Of a DNA stretch of 64,000 bases, positions 10,664-21,620 are shown one piece after another. The stretch spans positions 44,241,019 to 44,305,018 of the forward strand of contig OU862920.1 of assembly GCA_917880885.1 (NCBI GenBank). The letters run 5' to 3'. The position numbers and the translations under genes are program-made. Positions within the stretch are counted from its first letter, which is position 1, and each line of letters begins with the position of its first letter. Below the pieces are notes generated by a model. It was not told the DNA's origin. It searched no databases and worked only from the letters and a program-made list of their open reading frames with translations. Source of the stretch: Limnephilus marmoratus. Its lineage: Eukaryota; Arthropoda; Insecta; Trichoptera; Limnephilidae.

Positions 10664-13483
10664 GGACAAAGCTGAATGAATTTAGGATAAATGCCCCAAT
10701 TATTTCACACGATGTCATCGCTCTTACGGAAACCTGGCTAGAACCGTCGATCCACTCAGCGGAGCTCGGTCTACCCTTTCATCAGGTCTACCGGCTCGAC
10801 AGAAGTATCAACACTAGTTCCAGATCCAGAGGTGGAGGGGTTCTAATAGCAGTCTGCAAAAAAATGTCCTCAAAAGTGTTAAAAACTAAAAATCGTGATG
10901 TTGAACAAATTTTCATTGTGGTAAATGATAAAAATCAAAATTACGTCATTGGTTGTGTGTATATTCCTCCCTCAGCTAATATATCTATGTATAAAAAACA
11001 TTCGGAAGATGTTGAACTTTTAAAATCAAAATATAAAAAAACATAAATTCATCATTTTTGGTGATTACAATCTTCCAAATTGTGATTTCAACTGTATTAA
11101 TTCCCAATCAATAACATTATGCGAAAGGGAAATCCTAGACATGTCAATATTTCTGAATCTCACCCAATTTAATAATGTGCATAATTTGAGTAATCGCCTA
11201 CTAGATCTTGTTTTTTCAAATGAAGAGGACATAGTAGTTAGTAAAGCATCAGAATCCATCCTTCCCATAGACAATCATCATCCTCCACTGTCAGTAATAA
11301 TTCCTAACAATGTAAAAAGAAGTATTAAACTAACAAGTTCTAGTTATAACTTTAAAAATGCCAATTACGATGAAATTAATGAACATCTCAGCAAAGTGGA
11401 TTGGTCGTTTCTCGAGGAAAGCGATGTGAGCTCTAACATAGATTCATTTTATTCCAAAATAAATGCCATTATCGTAGACTGTATACCATTAATTGAATAT
11501 AAAGAATCAAAGCATCCAAAATGGTTCAGTAAGGAATTAATCCAACTAATAGCTAAAAAAAAAAATTTACATAAAAAATATAAAGAAGAGGGATCCCTTC
11601 CAAATTATACAGAGTTCAGTAAAATAAGAAAAGAATGCAAAAAATTGTCAAAAATCTGCTACAATAATTATATAAATAAAGTAGAAAATTCAATAAATGG
11701 TGACATAAAACATTTTTGGAATTTCACAAAGTCTTTGAAAAATGACGACGTTAGTGTACCCTCTAACATGTGTTACGAAAGAAAAAGAGCCAACGACACT
11801 CAAAACGTAGCTCACCTATTTGCAGACTTTTTTAAAAGTGTTTATATCCATGACCCAACAACATTCAAAGATTGCTCGCCAACTTTTTCCTCGGATCATT
11901 ATTTAAATTTATCTAATGTAATAATTGAATATAACGATGTACTGACTCAGCTAAAACAACTGGATCAAAGTAAGAGCGGTGGTCCTGATAATATCCCACC
12001 TGTTTTCCTAAAGAATTGCGCCACCACTCTTGCATATCCACTACATTTTCTTTTCAACCAGTCGTTACAAACTGGAAATTTTCCTGAAAAATGGAAATAC
12101 AGTTTCCTCACCCCGATATTTAAAAAAGGAGACAAAAACGAGGTGAGCAATTATAGACCGATCTGCCTTTTATCAACCATCCCAAAATTATTTGAGAAAC
12201 TTATTTTAAACAAAATCATCCACTGTATCAAGCCACTAATTTTACCTAACCAACATGGTTTCACTTCAGGAAAATCTACCTTGTCTAATCTTTTAATTTA
12301 CCAAAACTATATATCCGAATCCATGTCTAAGAAGTTACAAGTTGATTCAGTCTATACCGATTTCAGCAAAGCATTTGACAGGGTTAATCATGATCTCTTG
12401 TTAAAAAAACTTCACAAATTAGGAATAGTAGGGTATTTATACGAGTGGTTTAAAAGTTATTTAAGTAACAGGCAATTAGCCGTTAAAATTGAAGGCTTTA
12501 CTTCATATAAATTTATCGCTACCAGCGGCGTTCCACAAGGGTCACATTTGGGACCAATTTTATTTTTGATATTTGTGAATGATGTTCTTACTATTTTCAA
12601 CGATGTCCAAGTTTTAATGTTTGCGGACGATATGAAAATATATAAAGCTATAAGAAATATTAATGACTGTCAAACATTGTCTAATAATTTGTTTAAACTT
12701 TTTGTTTGGTGCCAAGAGAACTATCTACAACTAAATTTAAGTAAATGTCTTATTATGAGATTTCATAGAATAAAAAATCCAATAATTTATGAGTACTCCA
12801 TTAATGATGTAGTGCTAACAGCTGTAACCGAGGTGAATGATTTAGGTGTAAACTTTGATCAAAAACTGAAATTTATAAATCATATTGAAATTACATCAAA
12901 TAAAGCTTTGAAAATGTTGGGTTTCGTAATAAGAATTTGCAGTCAATTTAAAAATATTCAAACCATTAAAAATTTGTACATGTCATTGGTAAGGAGTCAA
13001 ATCGAGTACAACTCGACAGTATGGGCACCTAGTTATGCTAAGCATTCACTCACGATAGAAAGAATTCAAAATAAATTCTTAAGATATATTAATTTCAGAA
13101 TGGGTATCACAAGTGAATGTATCAACTATGATTATCTACTATGTCAACTTAATTTATTAAAATTGTCCGAACGCAGAATAGTATATGACCTAACATGTTT
13201 AAATAAAATCATAAATTCAGTAATTGACAGCCCTGAACTATTAAACTTGATTTCCTTCCATATACCTCGCAATTCAACATCGAGGCAGTATCTACCATTC
13301 TATTGTGACAACTCCAACACAGAATCACAATTGTATACCCCCGTTCGCCGTATACAAAATTTGGGTAATGACTATAAAGATGTTGTTGATATATTTAACA
13401 CATCATTCACTAAATACAAACAAGTCTTAGTAGAATTTATATCTAAAAGAAGAACAACAAATTTAATTAATCCAACTGAATAG
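10612..13483 (+). pseudogene. LINE-B ORF2, endonuclease plus reverse transcriptase, one frameshift
   Basis: The endonuclease starts in frame 1 with LYYQNVRGLRTKLNEF (from about 10636), VIALTETWL with the catalytic Glu (about 10717) and RGGGVLIAV, and stops at 11046. A one-base shift at the seven-A run 11035-11041 moves the frame to 2, which carries IIFGDYNLP (about 11050) and continues open to 13483. Reverse transcriptase motifs: KSGGPDNIPPVFLK, FLTPIFKKGD, NYRPICLL, DFSKAFDRVNHDLL, SGVPQGSHLGPILF and FADDMKIY (the catalytic box near 12618). The C-terminal LVRSQIEYNSTVWAPSY and IQNKFLRY stretches are typical of jockey/CR1-like proteins. Only the single homopolymer break prevents full coding. 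The product would nick target DNA and copy the RNA in place. Confidence 0.9.
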
Positions 13484-13777
13484 CTCTGCTTCGAATCATT
13501 TCACGTGTACTTTACTTTTCTCAGTCTACATCTTTTCCATCTTGCATGGTGGAGTATTTTGTTTTTATTTCAATTTGTTTTTTATTGTATTTTTGTTTTA
13601 GATTTGGTTATGATTTTGATTTTGTTTTTGTTTTGTTTATGTATTTGTTTTTTTGTTTTTTAAAATTTTGTTATGCTTATTTAAATTTAGATGTTCTTTG
13701 TAAAAAAAAAAATGCATGTAAAAGCCCAGCCGGGCGTGAAATTCAATAAATAAATAAAATAAATAAATAAATAAATA

Positions 13778-14085
13778 AGAATATTTGCCTAAACCGGAAA
13801 AAAATTTAAAAAAATGTGATGCAAGTGGCCTATTGGAAAAAGTCACCCTGTTTGCAAGTTAGAATGAAATATTAAATACTAGCTAACCCGGGTCGCGTTG
13901 TTGTGGCTAATGAAGCACAACGCCATCTACTGACAACGTCATTAACAACCTTTATAACCAACGCAATCTTTTAATTTCCACACCGCCCCCTTGCCAGCTC
14001 GCTCCCTTTATATATTGTATATATCAACCAATTTACACAAAACCTTGACAAATTGTATACATAACCTTACTCATGAATCACTCTA
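13778..14085 (+). repeat. 308-bp target-site duplication, right copy
   Basis: Identical to 9846-10153 with a constant offset of 3,932. It follows the (AATA)n tail directly. The start is ambiguous by a base or two because of shared A residues. Confidence 0.92.
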
Positions 14086-14181
14086 CCTATTGGTGAAAAC
14101 CGCATGAAAATCCGTTGCGTAGTTTAAAAGATCTAAGCGTACAGACAGCGAGAGCGACTTTAATTTATACTACGTAATAGA

Positions 14182-14506
14182 TGAAATTAGTTTGTTAATT
14201 GATTAAAGGTTATAAGAATACGCTCTCTTTCTCCTTGAACTCTTATAGGCTCTAAATACGTGCTGTACTTTAACAACGTCATTTGTTTGTTGCTCATTAT
14301 TTATAGCCAATGCGTGGGATTCGCCGGGTTCTGTAACTATCTACCGGTATAAGTATGACCGGTCGATCGCAAATTTTAATATCATAAAAATTACATATTT
14401 TGAATGATGAAAACATAAATAACATTTATTAAAATTAAAATTTTATTTTTAACTCAACCTTCGTGGATATTTTTGGATTCAATGCAACATAGATGCGTTG
14501 TGTAAT
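14182..14506. other. Unassigned sequence
   Basis: Contains no supported gene or repeat. Confidence 0.45.
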
Positions 14507-15262
14507 AATAGGCGACTTGAATGGATTTCATAACGACTTGGAAAAAATCATGTGGATAGATTTTTTTACTAAGATTACGAAAATGTTAGTAAAATTTTTT
14601 AGAAAGGTACAGTTTTTTTTAAAATGTTCCTATTAATTTTGTAAAATTCCACACTAATTTATTTTTTTATATGGCAACACTTTGGTTTCAGGCGAATTTT
14701 TGAATTTGACATTTAACCTTCACTTTTATTATTGCGAAATTATCACTTGGTTTGACTTTTTGACAGATGTTACGAAGAGGACCCCTACATTTTACGCTGT
14801 CAGTACGTGTTTTAGAGGTATAATGGTAGTGGTGCAGATTTTAACAAAATAAAATTCTATAATATTCTTATTATTATTATAATTTACAAGTACAAGTATT
14901 TTACATTGGATTTAGTAATATAGACGTTGAACATTATAATGATTTATGATCAATAAGATGGATCAAGGAAAATAATATTTATGAGATGTAATATTTTAGG
15001 TATGCCTCGTTATTCTCCTGTGCCCTTTCTTGTGGAAAACGTTATTTTTTTTAAATGATTTTCGGCTATGTAATTATCGTTTTTTCGCACCTATAAAATT
15101 ATGTCCCGTCTTTCCGGTTTATAAAAAATGGTCTTATTTTTCGGATTGAAATTTTCGGAAAATCGCCAGGGTTTCAGAAATACCATTAAAAAATACAGGA
15201 TGTCTTAGAATATTCGCCTAAACCGAAAAAAAATTTAAAAAATGTGATGCAAGTGGCCTATT
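14507..15262. mobile_element. TIR element family J, copy 2
   Basis: Left end AATAGGCGACTTGAAT, right end ATGCAAGTGGCCTATT. About 100 bp shorter than copy 1. Internal sequence follows copies 1 and 3 with scattered changes. Confidence 0.82.
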
Positions 15263-15274
15263 ATGAGTTCAGCA

Positions 15275-15560
15275 AATTTTTGAGGGAAAAAGGGAGGATC
15301 TGGGAAGGAAAAAGTTTTGAGATGTGGATTGGAATCTTGTGGGTCAATGTCTTCGGGAGTAACGTATGCAAGGCGATGTTCCGGGAGAGTTCTGCTGGAG
15401 AGGTCAAAAAGTCACCCTCAACCAGTCTCTTCCGATCCGGCCTGGCTCAACTGCCGACAAGATCAGAACAAATCTCACCCCATGAACCTGGGCACCCCTG
15501 ATAATTCACCAAAAGTAGCGAACCACTTGAAGCGACCTATAGCAGAGGTGTTAGTTATGC
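15275..15560 (+). repeat. Family G element, 5' truncated
   Basis: Family G is about 450 bp. It starts with GGAGGCCCTGAGG and a palindromic CCTGAGG..CCTCAGG core, and ends with CGAACCACTTGGGGTGACCT and GGTTATCCAATAAATGG. This copy begins inside the GGGAAGGAAAAAG region and runs to about 15560. Non-coding. Confidence 0.7.
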
Positions 15561-15758
15561 ATTAAATGACGTACCGACGCGACGCCTCCCAAATTGCATA
15601 ACAATTTATATCGTTTTGTGTACATCTGAATCACATGTGTTGCATGGATCATACGCCGACTTCTGACTGTATACTCGTACGTTAGAATGAGAGCCAAAAA
15701 GCAAATATAAAATTATTTTTTTAATTTTCGTAATAGAAATTTGTTTTTTATTTGTTTA

Positions 15759-16190
15759 CTAGCTGGTTCCCGGCATGCGTTGCCATGCCATTTTATAAAG
15801 AAATTGTTACTCCCTGCGCGTCCTTTCCCATTCGTCCCGTTACCTTTCCGCCTCCCCTTCCTCTCCCGCGTCCCCTTCCCCTCTCGCATTGCCACTCCAC
15901 TTTCCCTCTCCACACTCCACTCCCCCCTCCACCGTCCCGCGAACATCCTTCCCGAGATCCCCTCCCCCCTCTCGCATTCCACACATTCAGTCCATTTTTC
16001 AAACAGCTCGCGTGCCACCTATTGCAAATTTTTTATACAAATTTCATAATTCCAGAGCACACCAGTAGTTTAAACAAACCTTGTCCTGACAATAACGAAC
16101 ACAGGAAAAAAAGAATTATCCAATTTGGTGCAGTGGTTCGGAAGTTATGCGCGTACATACATTTCGGCGATTCATTTTTATTTATATAGA
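15759..16190 (-). mobile_element. Helitron, minus strand, with pyrimidine tract
   Basis: On the minus strand it starts A|TCTATATAAATAAAAATGA at 16190 and ends CTAG|T at 15759. The central 15830-15975 tract is almost all C and T on the plus strand. The overlapping proline- and serine-rich frames on both strands come from this tract. Relatives: 61836-62255 and 49720-50267. Confidence 0.83.
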
Positions 16191-16224
16191 TAGAAGAAGA
16201 AGATAGATAGATAGATAGATATAG

Positions 16225-16255
<31 letters not shown>

Positions 16256-16259
16256 GATG
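16185..16259. repeat. (GATA)n microsatellite
   Basis: About 15 GATA units with a GAAGAAGAA interruption and a few variants, starting at the Helitron terminus. Confidence 0.9.
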
Positions 16260-17149
16260 AAACGCAGTTACAGACATTTCTATGAGCATCTAGTCTTATA
16301 TGCATACTTATCAATGAAATATAGATTCATATCTTCTTTAACAATTTCGTCGCTCCTTCCAATATTTCCTTATTTATTTAAAATGGCAATGGAAATTAAT
16401 ATTACCCGTGATAGCTTTGACGTTAAAGTTGAAAATAGTTCCGTCGACCTAGAAATTGCAAATAGTGAGAAGTGTAATTCATTTCGCTCCTAAAGAAATA
16501 TTTGAGTGTGCGGCGTCTTCATGATAGCGGAAAATTGTGAATTGAAAACCGGAAAATATCCACGATTGACGCTGACTATGCCGGTAATTAGTCAGATTCT
16601 TTGAAGCTGGTGTGTTAATTGATCAATGAAGCTAGTTCCTCAGAGCATCTTCCATTGAAATATTTATTTGTAACATATTATTTTATTATATATCAAGGAC
16701 AGAATTAGCACTCTCTCTGAAGATTGCAAGCCATGTGTTACCATAGGGGAATCTATCAAACTAAGCTCCCTCGTTTTTGCACATGGTCAAGGTATTTGAT
16801 GTTAGACTAGAATTCGATTCGATGCTCCAGATTTGACAATTTCAAAACAATTTCCTCTCTCATCCTTTCATGTTTTTATTTCCATAACTCATCAAACGTA
16901 AGATACGTGGATTAATGCTGGAAGTACCCATTTCAGTTTTTGGCATTTTAATTGATTTCATTGATTGACACGTTGATTTGTGTACCAGAAAGTTTATTTG
17001 ATTTATATGAATAGGTACCTTTACAAGTGTTACAGATTAATTAAATTATAGATGTGAAATTATCTAACGTAGAAAGCAAAATATTGTTTTCATCCCAAAA
17101 AAGTGAATTAATCTTCATTTCTGAGCGAATCATAAGTTTGACATACATA
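16260..17149. other. Unassigned sequence
   Basis: A frame ending at 16493 holds a 36-residue acidic stretch starting MAMEINITRDSF, but there is no splice or family support. Otherwise AT-rich with no repeat found. Confidence 0.4.
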
Positions 17150-17543
17150 GGGGGGGCCATTCATAAATTAAGTCACACCTTAAGGGGGGAGGGGGGAGTA
17201 GAGAAGTGTGACGTTATGTGACAGGGGGTATGGAGGGGGGGGGAGGGGGGGGGGGGGTGGAGGAGGGGAGGGGGGAGGGGGGGGGGGTAACCATCTCTGT
17301 GACGTTACATGTAAAAAAATTAATTATTAAAACGCAAAACTTAAATGTAAACGAAAAACTTAAAAAATATTAATGAAATAAAACAATAACTTAGTTTACA
17401 ACCACGCTTTATCAAAATATAAAATTAAAAATATGACGTCACACTAGGGGTAGGGGGTCTCACAGATGTGACGATGTGTGACAGGGACAGGGGAGGGGTA
17501 AAAAAATCATGATATTCGTGTGACGTAATTTATGGATGGCCCC
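17150..17543. mobile_element. MITE family K with G-rich core
   Basis: Left end GGGGGGCCATTCATAAATTA and right end TAATTTATGGATGGCCCC are inverted repeats, continued inward by GTCACAC/GTGTGACGT. TA flanks both sides (17148-17149 and 17544-17545), consistent with a TA duplication. A G-rich tract with several G runs occupies 17182-17288. This type of MITE is widespread in insects. Confidence 0.85.
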
Positions 17544-17545
17544 TA

Positions 17546-18116
17546 GGTACTTCTAGCATTAGGCCCCAAATATCTGTAAAATGTATAATACTAACAGGAC
17601 ACTTATTTGCTAAAAAATTTCAAACAAAAAAAACGAGTGTGCTTTATACCACACGACTGAAGTAAAACTTCACTAACTTATATCTCCCTCTCAACTTCCG
17701 TTCGCCTCGCCCGATCACACTTTTCATAACGTTGTCGCCAAGCATTCACCAGTTTACTCCCCAAGTCAAGCGTGGGTAAAAAAGTTTTACTTCAAAAATA
17801 ACGTTTCTTTAAAAAACTAATTGTTTGCAAGTCATGTATAAATCTATAAAAAATTAAGATAAAAATAAATAGCGTTCATGAATCTGAACTGTTTAAAGGT
17901 CATAGAGTCTATGGCACATACTTCAGTCTCACAATATATTGGAATATGATATGAGGCTGAAGGAAACGAGGATGGGTAGCAGATGGAAAAGATAAAGGTT
18001 CGTTTATAATGACTATTGCCTAATAATTAAATATTATGAAGGGTTTGCTCTTCCCAGTGATGCTATCGTAAGCTGTGATACCGCTTCGTATTAAACTGTG
18101 AATTATTATTCTGTTA
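17546..18116. other. Unassigned sequence with a family H fragment
   Basis: About 17920-17990 matches the GATATGAGGCTGAAGG part of family H. No gene. Confidence 0.4.
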
Positions 18117-18264
18117 CTAGCTGACCCGGCCACGCGTTGCTGTGGCCAACTAAACACAACGCCATCTACTGGATGGTTATCCAACCCATATAATCACCGC
18201 CATCTTTGAGTTTATCGCGAAGAGACAGACGCCACGCAGGACTTTAATATATAATACGTAGAGA
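18117..18264 (-). mobile_element. Minimal Helitron, 148 bp
   Basis: On the minus strand it starts A|TCTCTACGTATT at 18264 and ends GTCAGCTAG|T at 18117. Only the two termini are left. Confidence 0.75.
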
Positions 18265-18372
18265 TGGTGCGAAAGATTATAATAATGTGAATGAAATGTT
18301 TGTTGTAACTAACGTATTTAAGTTGATAAGGATTCATACTGTATCCGTCGAAATAACTTTCAAATTACCGCA

Positions 18373-18481
18373 TTGTACGTGGCCATTTTTTTAATGGATT
18401 TAGGATTTTGGTCACCGGGGGGCGGGGGGGGGGGGGGTTAAAAATTGCAAAAAGTTGGTCACGTAGTATGGGTACGTTCCC
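18373..18481 (-). mobile_element. Harbinger-like MITE family N, truncated
   Basis: It carries the GGGTACGTTCCC terminus at 18470-18481 followed by TAA and a G run, in inverted orientation to the intact copy at 44552-44703. The other terminus is not intact. It sits at the edge of the Helitron fragment to its right. Confidence 0.7.
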
Positions 18482-18785
18482 TAAAGCTATCCGTAAACGA
18501 TAGATACACATACATGCCATTGCGGACTTTTTTGTTGATCTATACTCGTAAAAGAGGAATATCCCGCTATGTGTTGTTTTGTTATAGGGCATATATGGCA
18601 GTGTTTTCGATGAAAGCTCCCAGGCGACTTGACTTTTTCCGACACTTGTAACATAACAGTTATCGTTATGTTTCAACCAATTTACACAAATCCGGATGAA
18701 AATCCGTTTAGTAGTTTTTGAGTTTATCGCTAACAGACAGACAGACGACGCAGAGGACTTTAGTTTATAATATGTAGAGATAGAG
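18482..18785 (-). mobile_element. Helitron 5' half
   Basis: Matches the right arm of the 4031-4797 palindrome, including the CAGACAGACAGACG repeat and an AGGACTTTAGTTTATAATAT end. Confidence 0.7.
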
Positions 18786-18837
18786 ATGTAGAGATTATTA
18801 TTTATACGCTATGATATGCGTTGTTACACCACTGGAG

Positions 18838-19461
18838 CGATTTCGGTCGAAAAATGGACAACTTTTATTTTCCTACCATTCATAAAACATTTATTTTAAT
18901 TTTTTACAACATTTCCTGGGTCAGCCGTTTATTTTAACACTAAGCTATTGAAATGCTTTATCTATTATGACTATAGATGTTGCAAATCCGAATTTCGTAG
19001 ACTATTTTTAGAACAATGTTAAAAAAAAAATGTTGAAATATTTTTTTCCCGCCGAATTTTTGAACAGCGGTTTACGGATAAAATTAAGTATTTTTTCCAT
19101 AGATATGTACCTTTAATTATCAAGTATACCAAAGACAACATACAGAAACCGAAAATATTCTATGTTGACCCGAATAAGTATCCCTCGCCGCAGCTTCAAG
19201 TAAAAAACACCCAGGATTCGCGCGATTATAAATTTTACGATTTTTTTATAATTTTTTCATAAATCCTACAAATATGACATGAACGGTAAAATACAGGTTA
19301 TTTCATTGGCTATATAGCACTATAATAAGTTTTTATATCTCAATGTCAAAATTCGAAGGTATGATTTTTTTAATGTTGACGAAAAATTTAAAAAATGACC
19401 GTCTGGGAAATCTCAAGCAATCGAAGCAAATTTATTTATTTCGCGTGATCGCTCCAGTGGT
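18838..19461. mobile_element. MITE family L, 14-bp TIR
   Basis: ACCACTGGAGCGAT at 18838-18851 is perfectly inverted at 19448-19461. AT-rich interior, no transposase. No clear target duplication. Confidence 0.75.
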
Positions 19462-19812
19462 TAGAATTAAAACTAACTATTTTAGTCCCACGAAGTGAAA
19501 GAATGATTAAAATAGACTTAAACTATTCTACGTATTCCAGTTTCCCTCGTGTGTGGAAATTTATTGATTTCATATCCATCTCGTGTTGCCATATTTTCCC
19601 CCGGGTCTTCCCACCTGGAAAAGGGTAGTGATTACTTCGTTCTCATGTTCACAGCTGAGGAAAGGAAACACGAGTGATGCAAAACGTCTGGGGTAATATA
19701 TGAACATTACGTCCCATGAATAGAGGTTGGCCAATCTACATACAAAGATGATTTCTAATGCGAAACTTTATGTAAGACTACGCGTGCTAAAAATAATAAC
19801 CATTCGTCTAAC
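19462..19812. other. Unassigned sequence
   Basis: No supported gene or repeat. Confidence 0.4.
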
Positions 19813-19987
19813 CAGGGGTCGGCAGTTTGTCAGGTGCGAAGAACCGAGAAGAAAAATTGTCGTGGAAACAGGATAACAAAAGTACCTTGCATGGAGCCGC
19901 ATATATGTAATATACATATGTATTGAATATGGACAACATCTATGCAAAGAGCCGCACGCGGCTCACGAGCCGCTTTTCCGACCCCTC
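19813..19987. mobile_element. Small hAT-like MITE relic
   Basis: CAGGGGTCGGCA start and TCCGACCCCT end, with an internal GCCGCACGCGGCTC palindrome seen in many hAT-type non-autonomous elements. The flanks do not show a clean 8-bp duplication. Confidence 0.6.
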
Positions 19988-20004
19988 GACACAAAGGTAT
20001 TTAA

Positions 20005-20212
20005 TTTTTGAAGTGAAAACTTCTTTAGCACCGTTATGATTTGAAACTCGATGAAACGAAAAAGAGGCAAACACATTCATCTATAGAATTTAGCCTGCGA
20101 GAGAATGAGATAGACTAATCTGTGTTCTCTTTGTGCGTTGCTTTGTAGCCTCCACACACTTGTCTAATTTAGTTTTCTGAAGGTTTTCTTCCGCGTGTGA
20201 ACTGCACTCTTT
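20005..20212 (-). repeat. Family F element, minus copy
   Basis: Compact copy showing both ends: GAAGTGAAAACTTCTTTAGC at the left and GTGTGAACTGCACTCTTT at the right. Confidence 0.82.
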
Positions 20213-20944
20213 TTATTTTTATTCGTAATTCCAATTTTCTCGGAAGATTTTTTTTCAGAAAAATAAAAATTTCCCCACACGGAAAATTCCCAAACTCCAC
20301 ACAATATCAAATTACAATCTTTAAAAAAAAAATCCCAATCAACTTTTGGATTTTCAGAAAAAAAAATTTTTCATTCAAATTATATTTATCAAATAACGAG
20401 ATCAAAAAGATATATGTCTAAATGTTTTTTCTAAAAATTTCCGCAACAGTTTCTGAATCTATGAGGAAATTGAGAAAATTATTAATTACCGAAATCAAAA
20501 CGTTGCTTCGTTTGACGTTGCTTTAGCCCTGCACAGTCACTAGTTCTAATGTATAGGGATTGCTTGCTTCAACTTTCTTCAACTTCACATCGTTCTTACC
20601 GAAAACGGGGTTGCCGTAATTTTAATTCGGACTTTGTTTGATACTCACACAAAAGATAGGCAGATGCGTAAGTCAGTTGTACACAATGTACACAAATTGT
20701 ATTTAAAATATGATCATGGAAAGAAAAAGTTTGAAACAGCAACAACTCTCGAACGGTGAGCCCCGGCATCATAATAACTGTCTGGGATTCTAGGGTTAAT
20801 GCAACATCTAGAGGTCGCAGAATCAAATCACGGGGTCCGAAAGTAAAATTTATTGGATTAGTTTGTGCTATTTCCCAGATCGTTCATTAAAATGATACAT
20901 AGTGATTTGCGGTACGTTCCAGATTCGAAGTTACTCTTAATATC
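20213..20944. other. Unassigned sequence
   Basis: A minus-strand frame at 20596-20826 has no family or splice support. Confidence 0.4.
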
Positions 20945-21125
20945 GACCTGGTGCCAGACCACCACTCAGAATTGAATCGTTGGTTGAAATGGCTTTAGCT
21001 TGTTTGGTGACCACATCTTCCCCACCTTCTTCTTCCCATATCTTCTTCCCTTCCCTACTACTTTCAGCCTTCAACTTACCCTAATTGGCTCCAGTCGATT
21101 GGGAACAGTTGGAACTCTTATGAGG
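20945..21125 (-). repeat. Family H element, minus copy
   Basis: Reads as the reverse complement of the 7000-7260 copy from the ACGTTTCAATTCTGA-like end to the GAGTTCCAACTG end. Confidence 0.7.
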
Positions 21126-21318
21126 TATTCACAAAAAAACTCCAAGCTTTCAACGCCATTTCCATCGTGAGGCATGGTTTTTCTGATTCTTTAAAATATT
21201 TAACAAATTAAAAAAAAATGTATTTTTTGGGGAAGCTTGAAGTAACTGGATACAAAGTTTAACGTTATCCCACATGGCCGCCGGAGGAATAACGTCAATA
21301 TTTTTATTTTAATAATAC

Positions 21319-21620
21319 GGAATTTTAGCTTGGGGTAGTGCTTATTCCAGTACCCTCGACCCCATCAATAAAGCACAAAAACTAATCATAAAAATCACTC
21401 TCAAACTGCCGCTTACTACCAGCATTGATACGATCTTCAATACCTTCAACTTTATGGACATAAAACTGCTCCACTCAAGATCCATCTTAGTTAATTTACA
21501 CAAAAACAAAAAAACACTATACAAAGCTACACAAACAATACACAATAGAGATCAGGTAATTATAGTACTCAAAATACAATGAGACACATACGCACATAAA
21601 TAATAAATAAATAAATAAAA
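21319..21620 (+). pseudogene. LINE-C reverse transcriptase C-terminal fragment
   Basis: An 88-codon frame (21319-21582) reads GILAWGSAYSSTLDPINKAQ and then KLIIKITLKLP, the distal tail of a jockey-like ORF2 (LAWG..Y and QK..I.KI motifs). It is followed by an AATAAATAAATAAATA tail to about 21620. No active-site residues remain. Related fragments: 55677-56123 and 59715-59932. Confidence 0.78.

Larger units (their letters stand above)
10154..13777 (+). mobile_element. Jockey/CR1-like non-LTR retrotransposon (LINE-B)
   Basis: A near-complete coding part with overlapping ORF1 and ORF2, a short 3' untranslated region and an (AATA)n-type tail at 13742-13777. It is flanked by a perfect 308-bp direct repeat, so insertion was recent on this haplotype. 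The 5' edge falls at or just inside ORF1, so the copy is probably 5' truncated. A 3' fragment of a close relative lies at 35755-36530 on the minus strand. Placement between jockey and CR1 clades is unresolved. Confidence 0.9.
9947..14181 (-). mobile_element. Short Helitron interrupted by LINE-B
   Basis: On the minus strand it starts A|TCTATTACGTAG at 14181 and ends CTAG|T at 9947. Without the LINE and one duplicate copy (3,932 bp) it would be about 303 bp. It is the target into which LINE-B went. Confidence 0.82.

Noticed and set aside
9846..14085. 308-bp direct repeats read as LTRs of a retrovirus-like element
   Set aside because: They lack TG..CA ends, no primer-binding site or polypurine tract follows, the enclosed proteins are non-LTR type, and the repeat is made of parts of a Helitron and a TIR element.
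15713..16189. Proline/serine- or glycine/arginine-rich frames in the C/T tracts (also 49804-50335 and 61820-62195)
   Set aside because: Low-complexity translation of Helitron tracts on both strands.
16257..16493. Plus-strand frame with an acidic C-terminal peptide
   Set aside because: No acceptor, donor or family match; start lies in a microsatellite.
20596..20826. 76-residue minus frame as an extra exon of the host gene
   Set aside because: The stop in exon 3 lies before it, and no consensus splice sites bound it.
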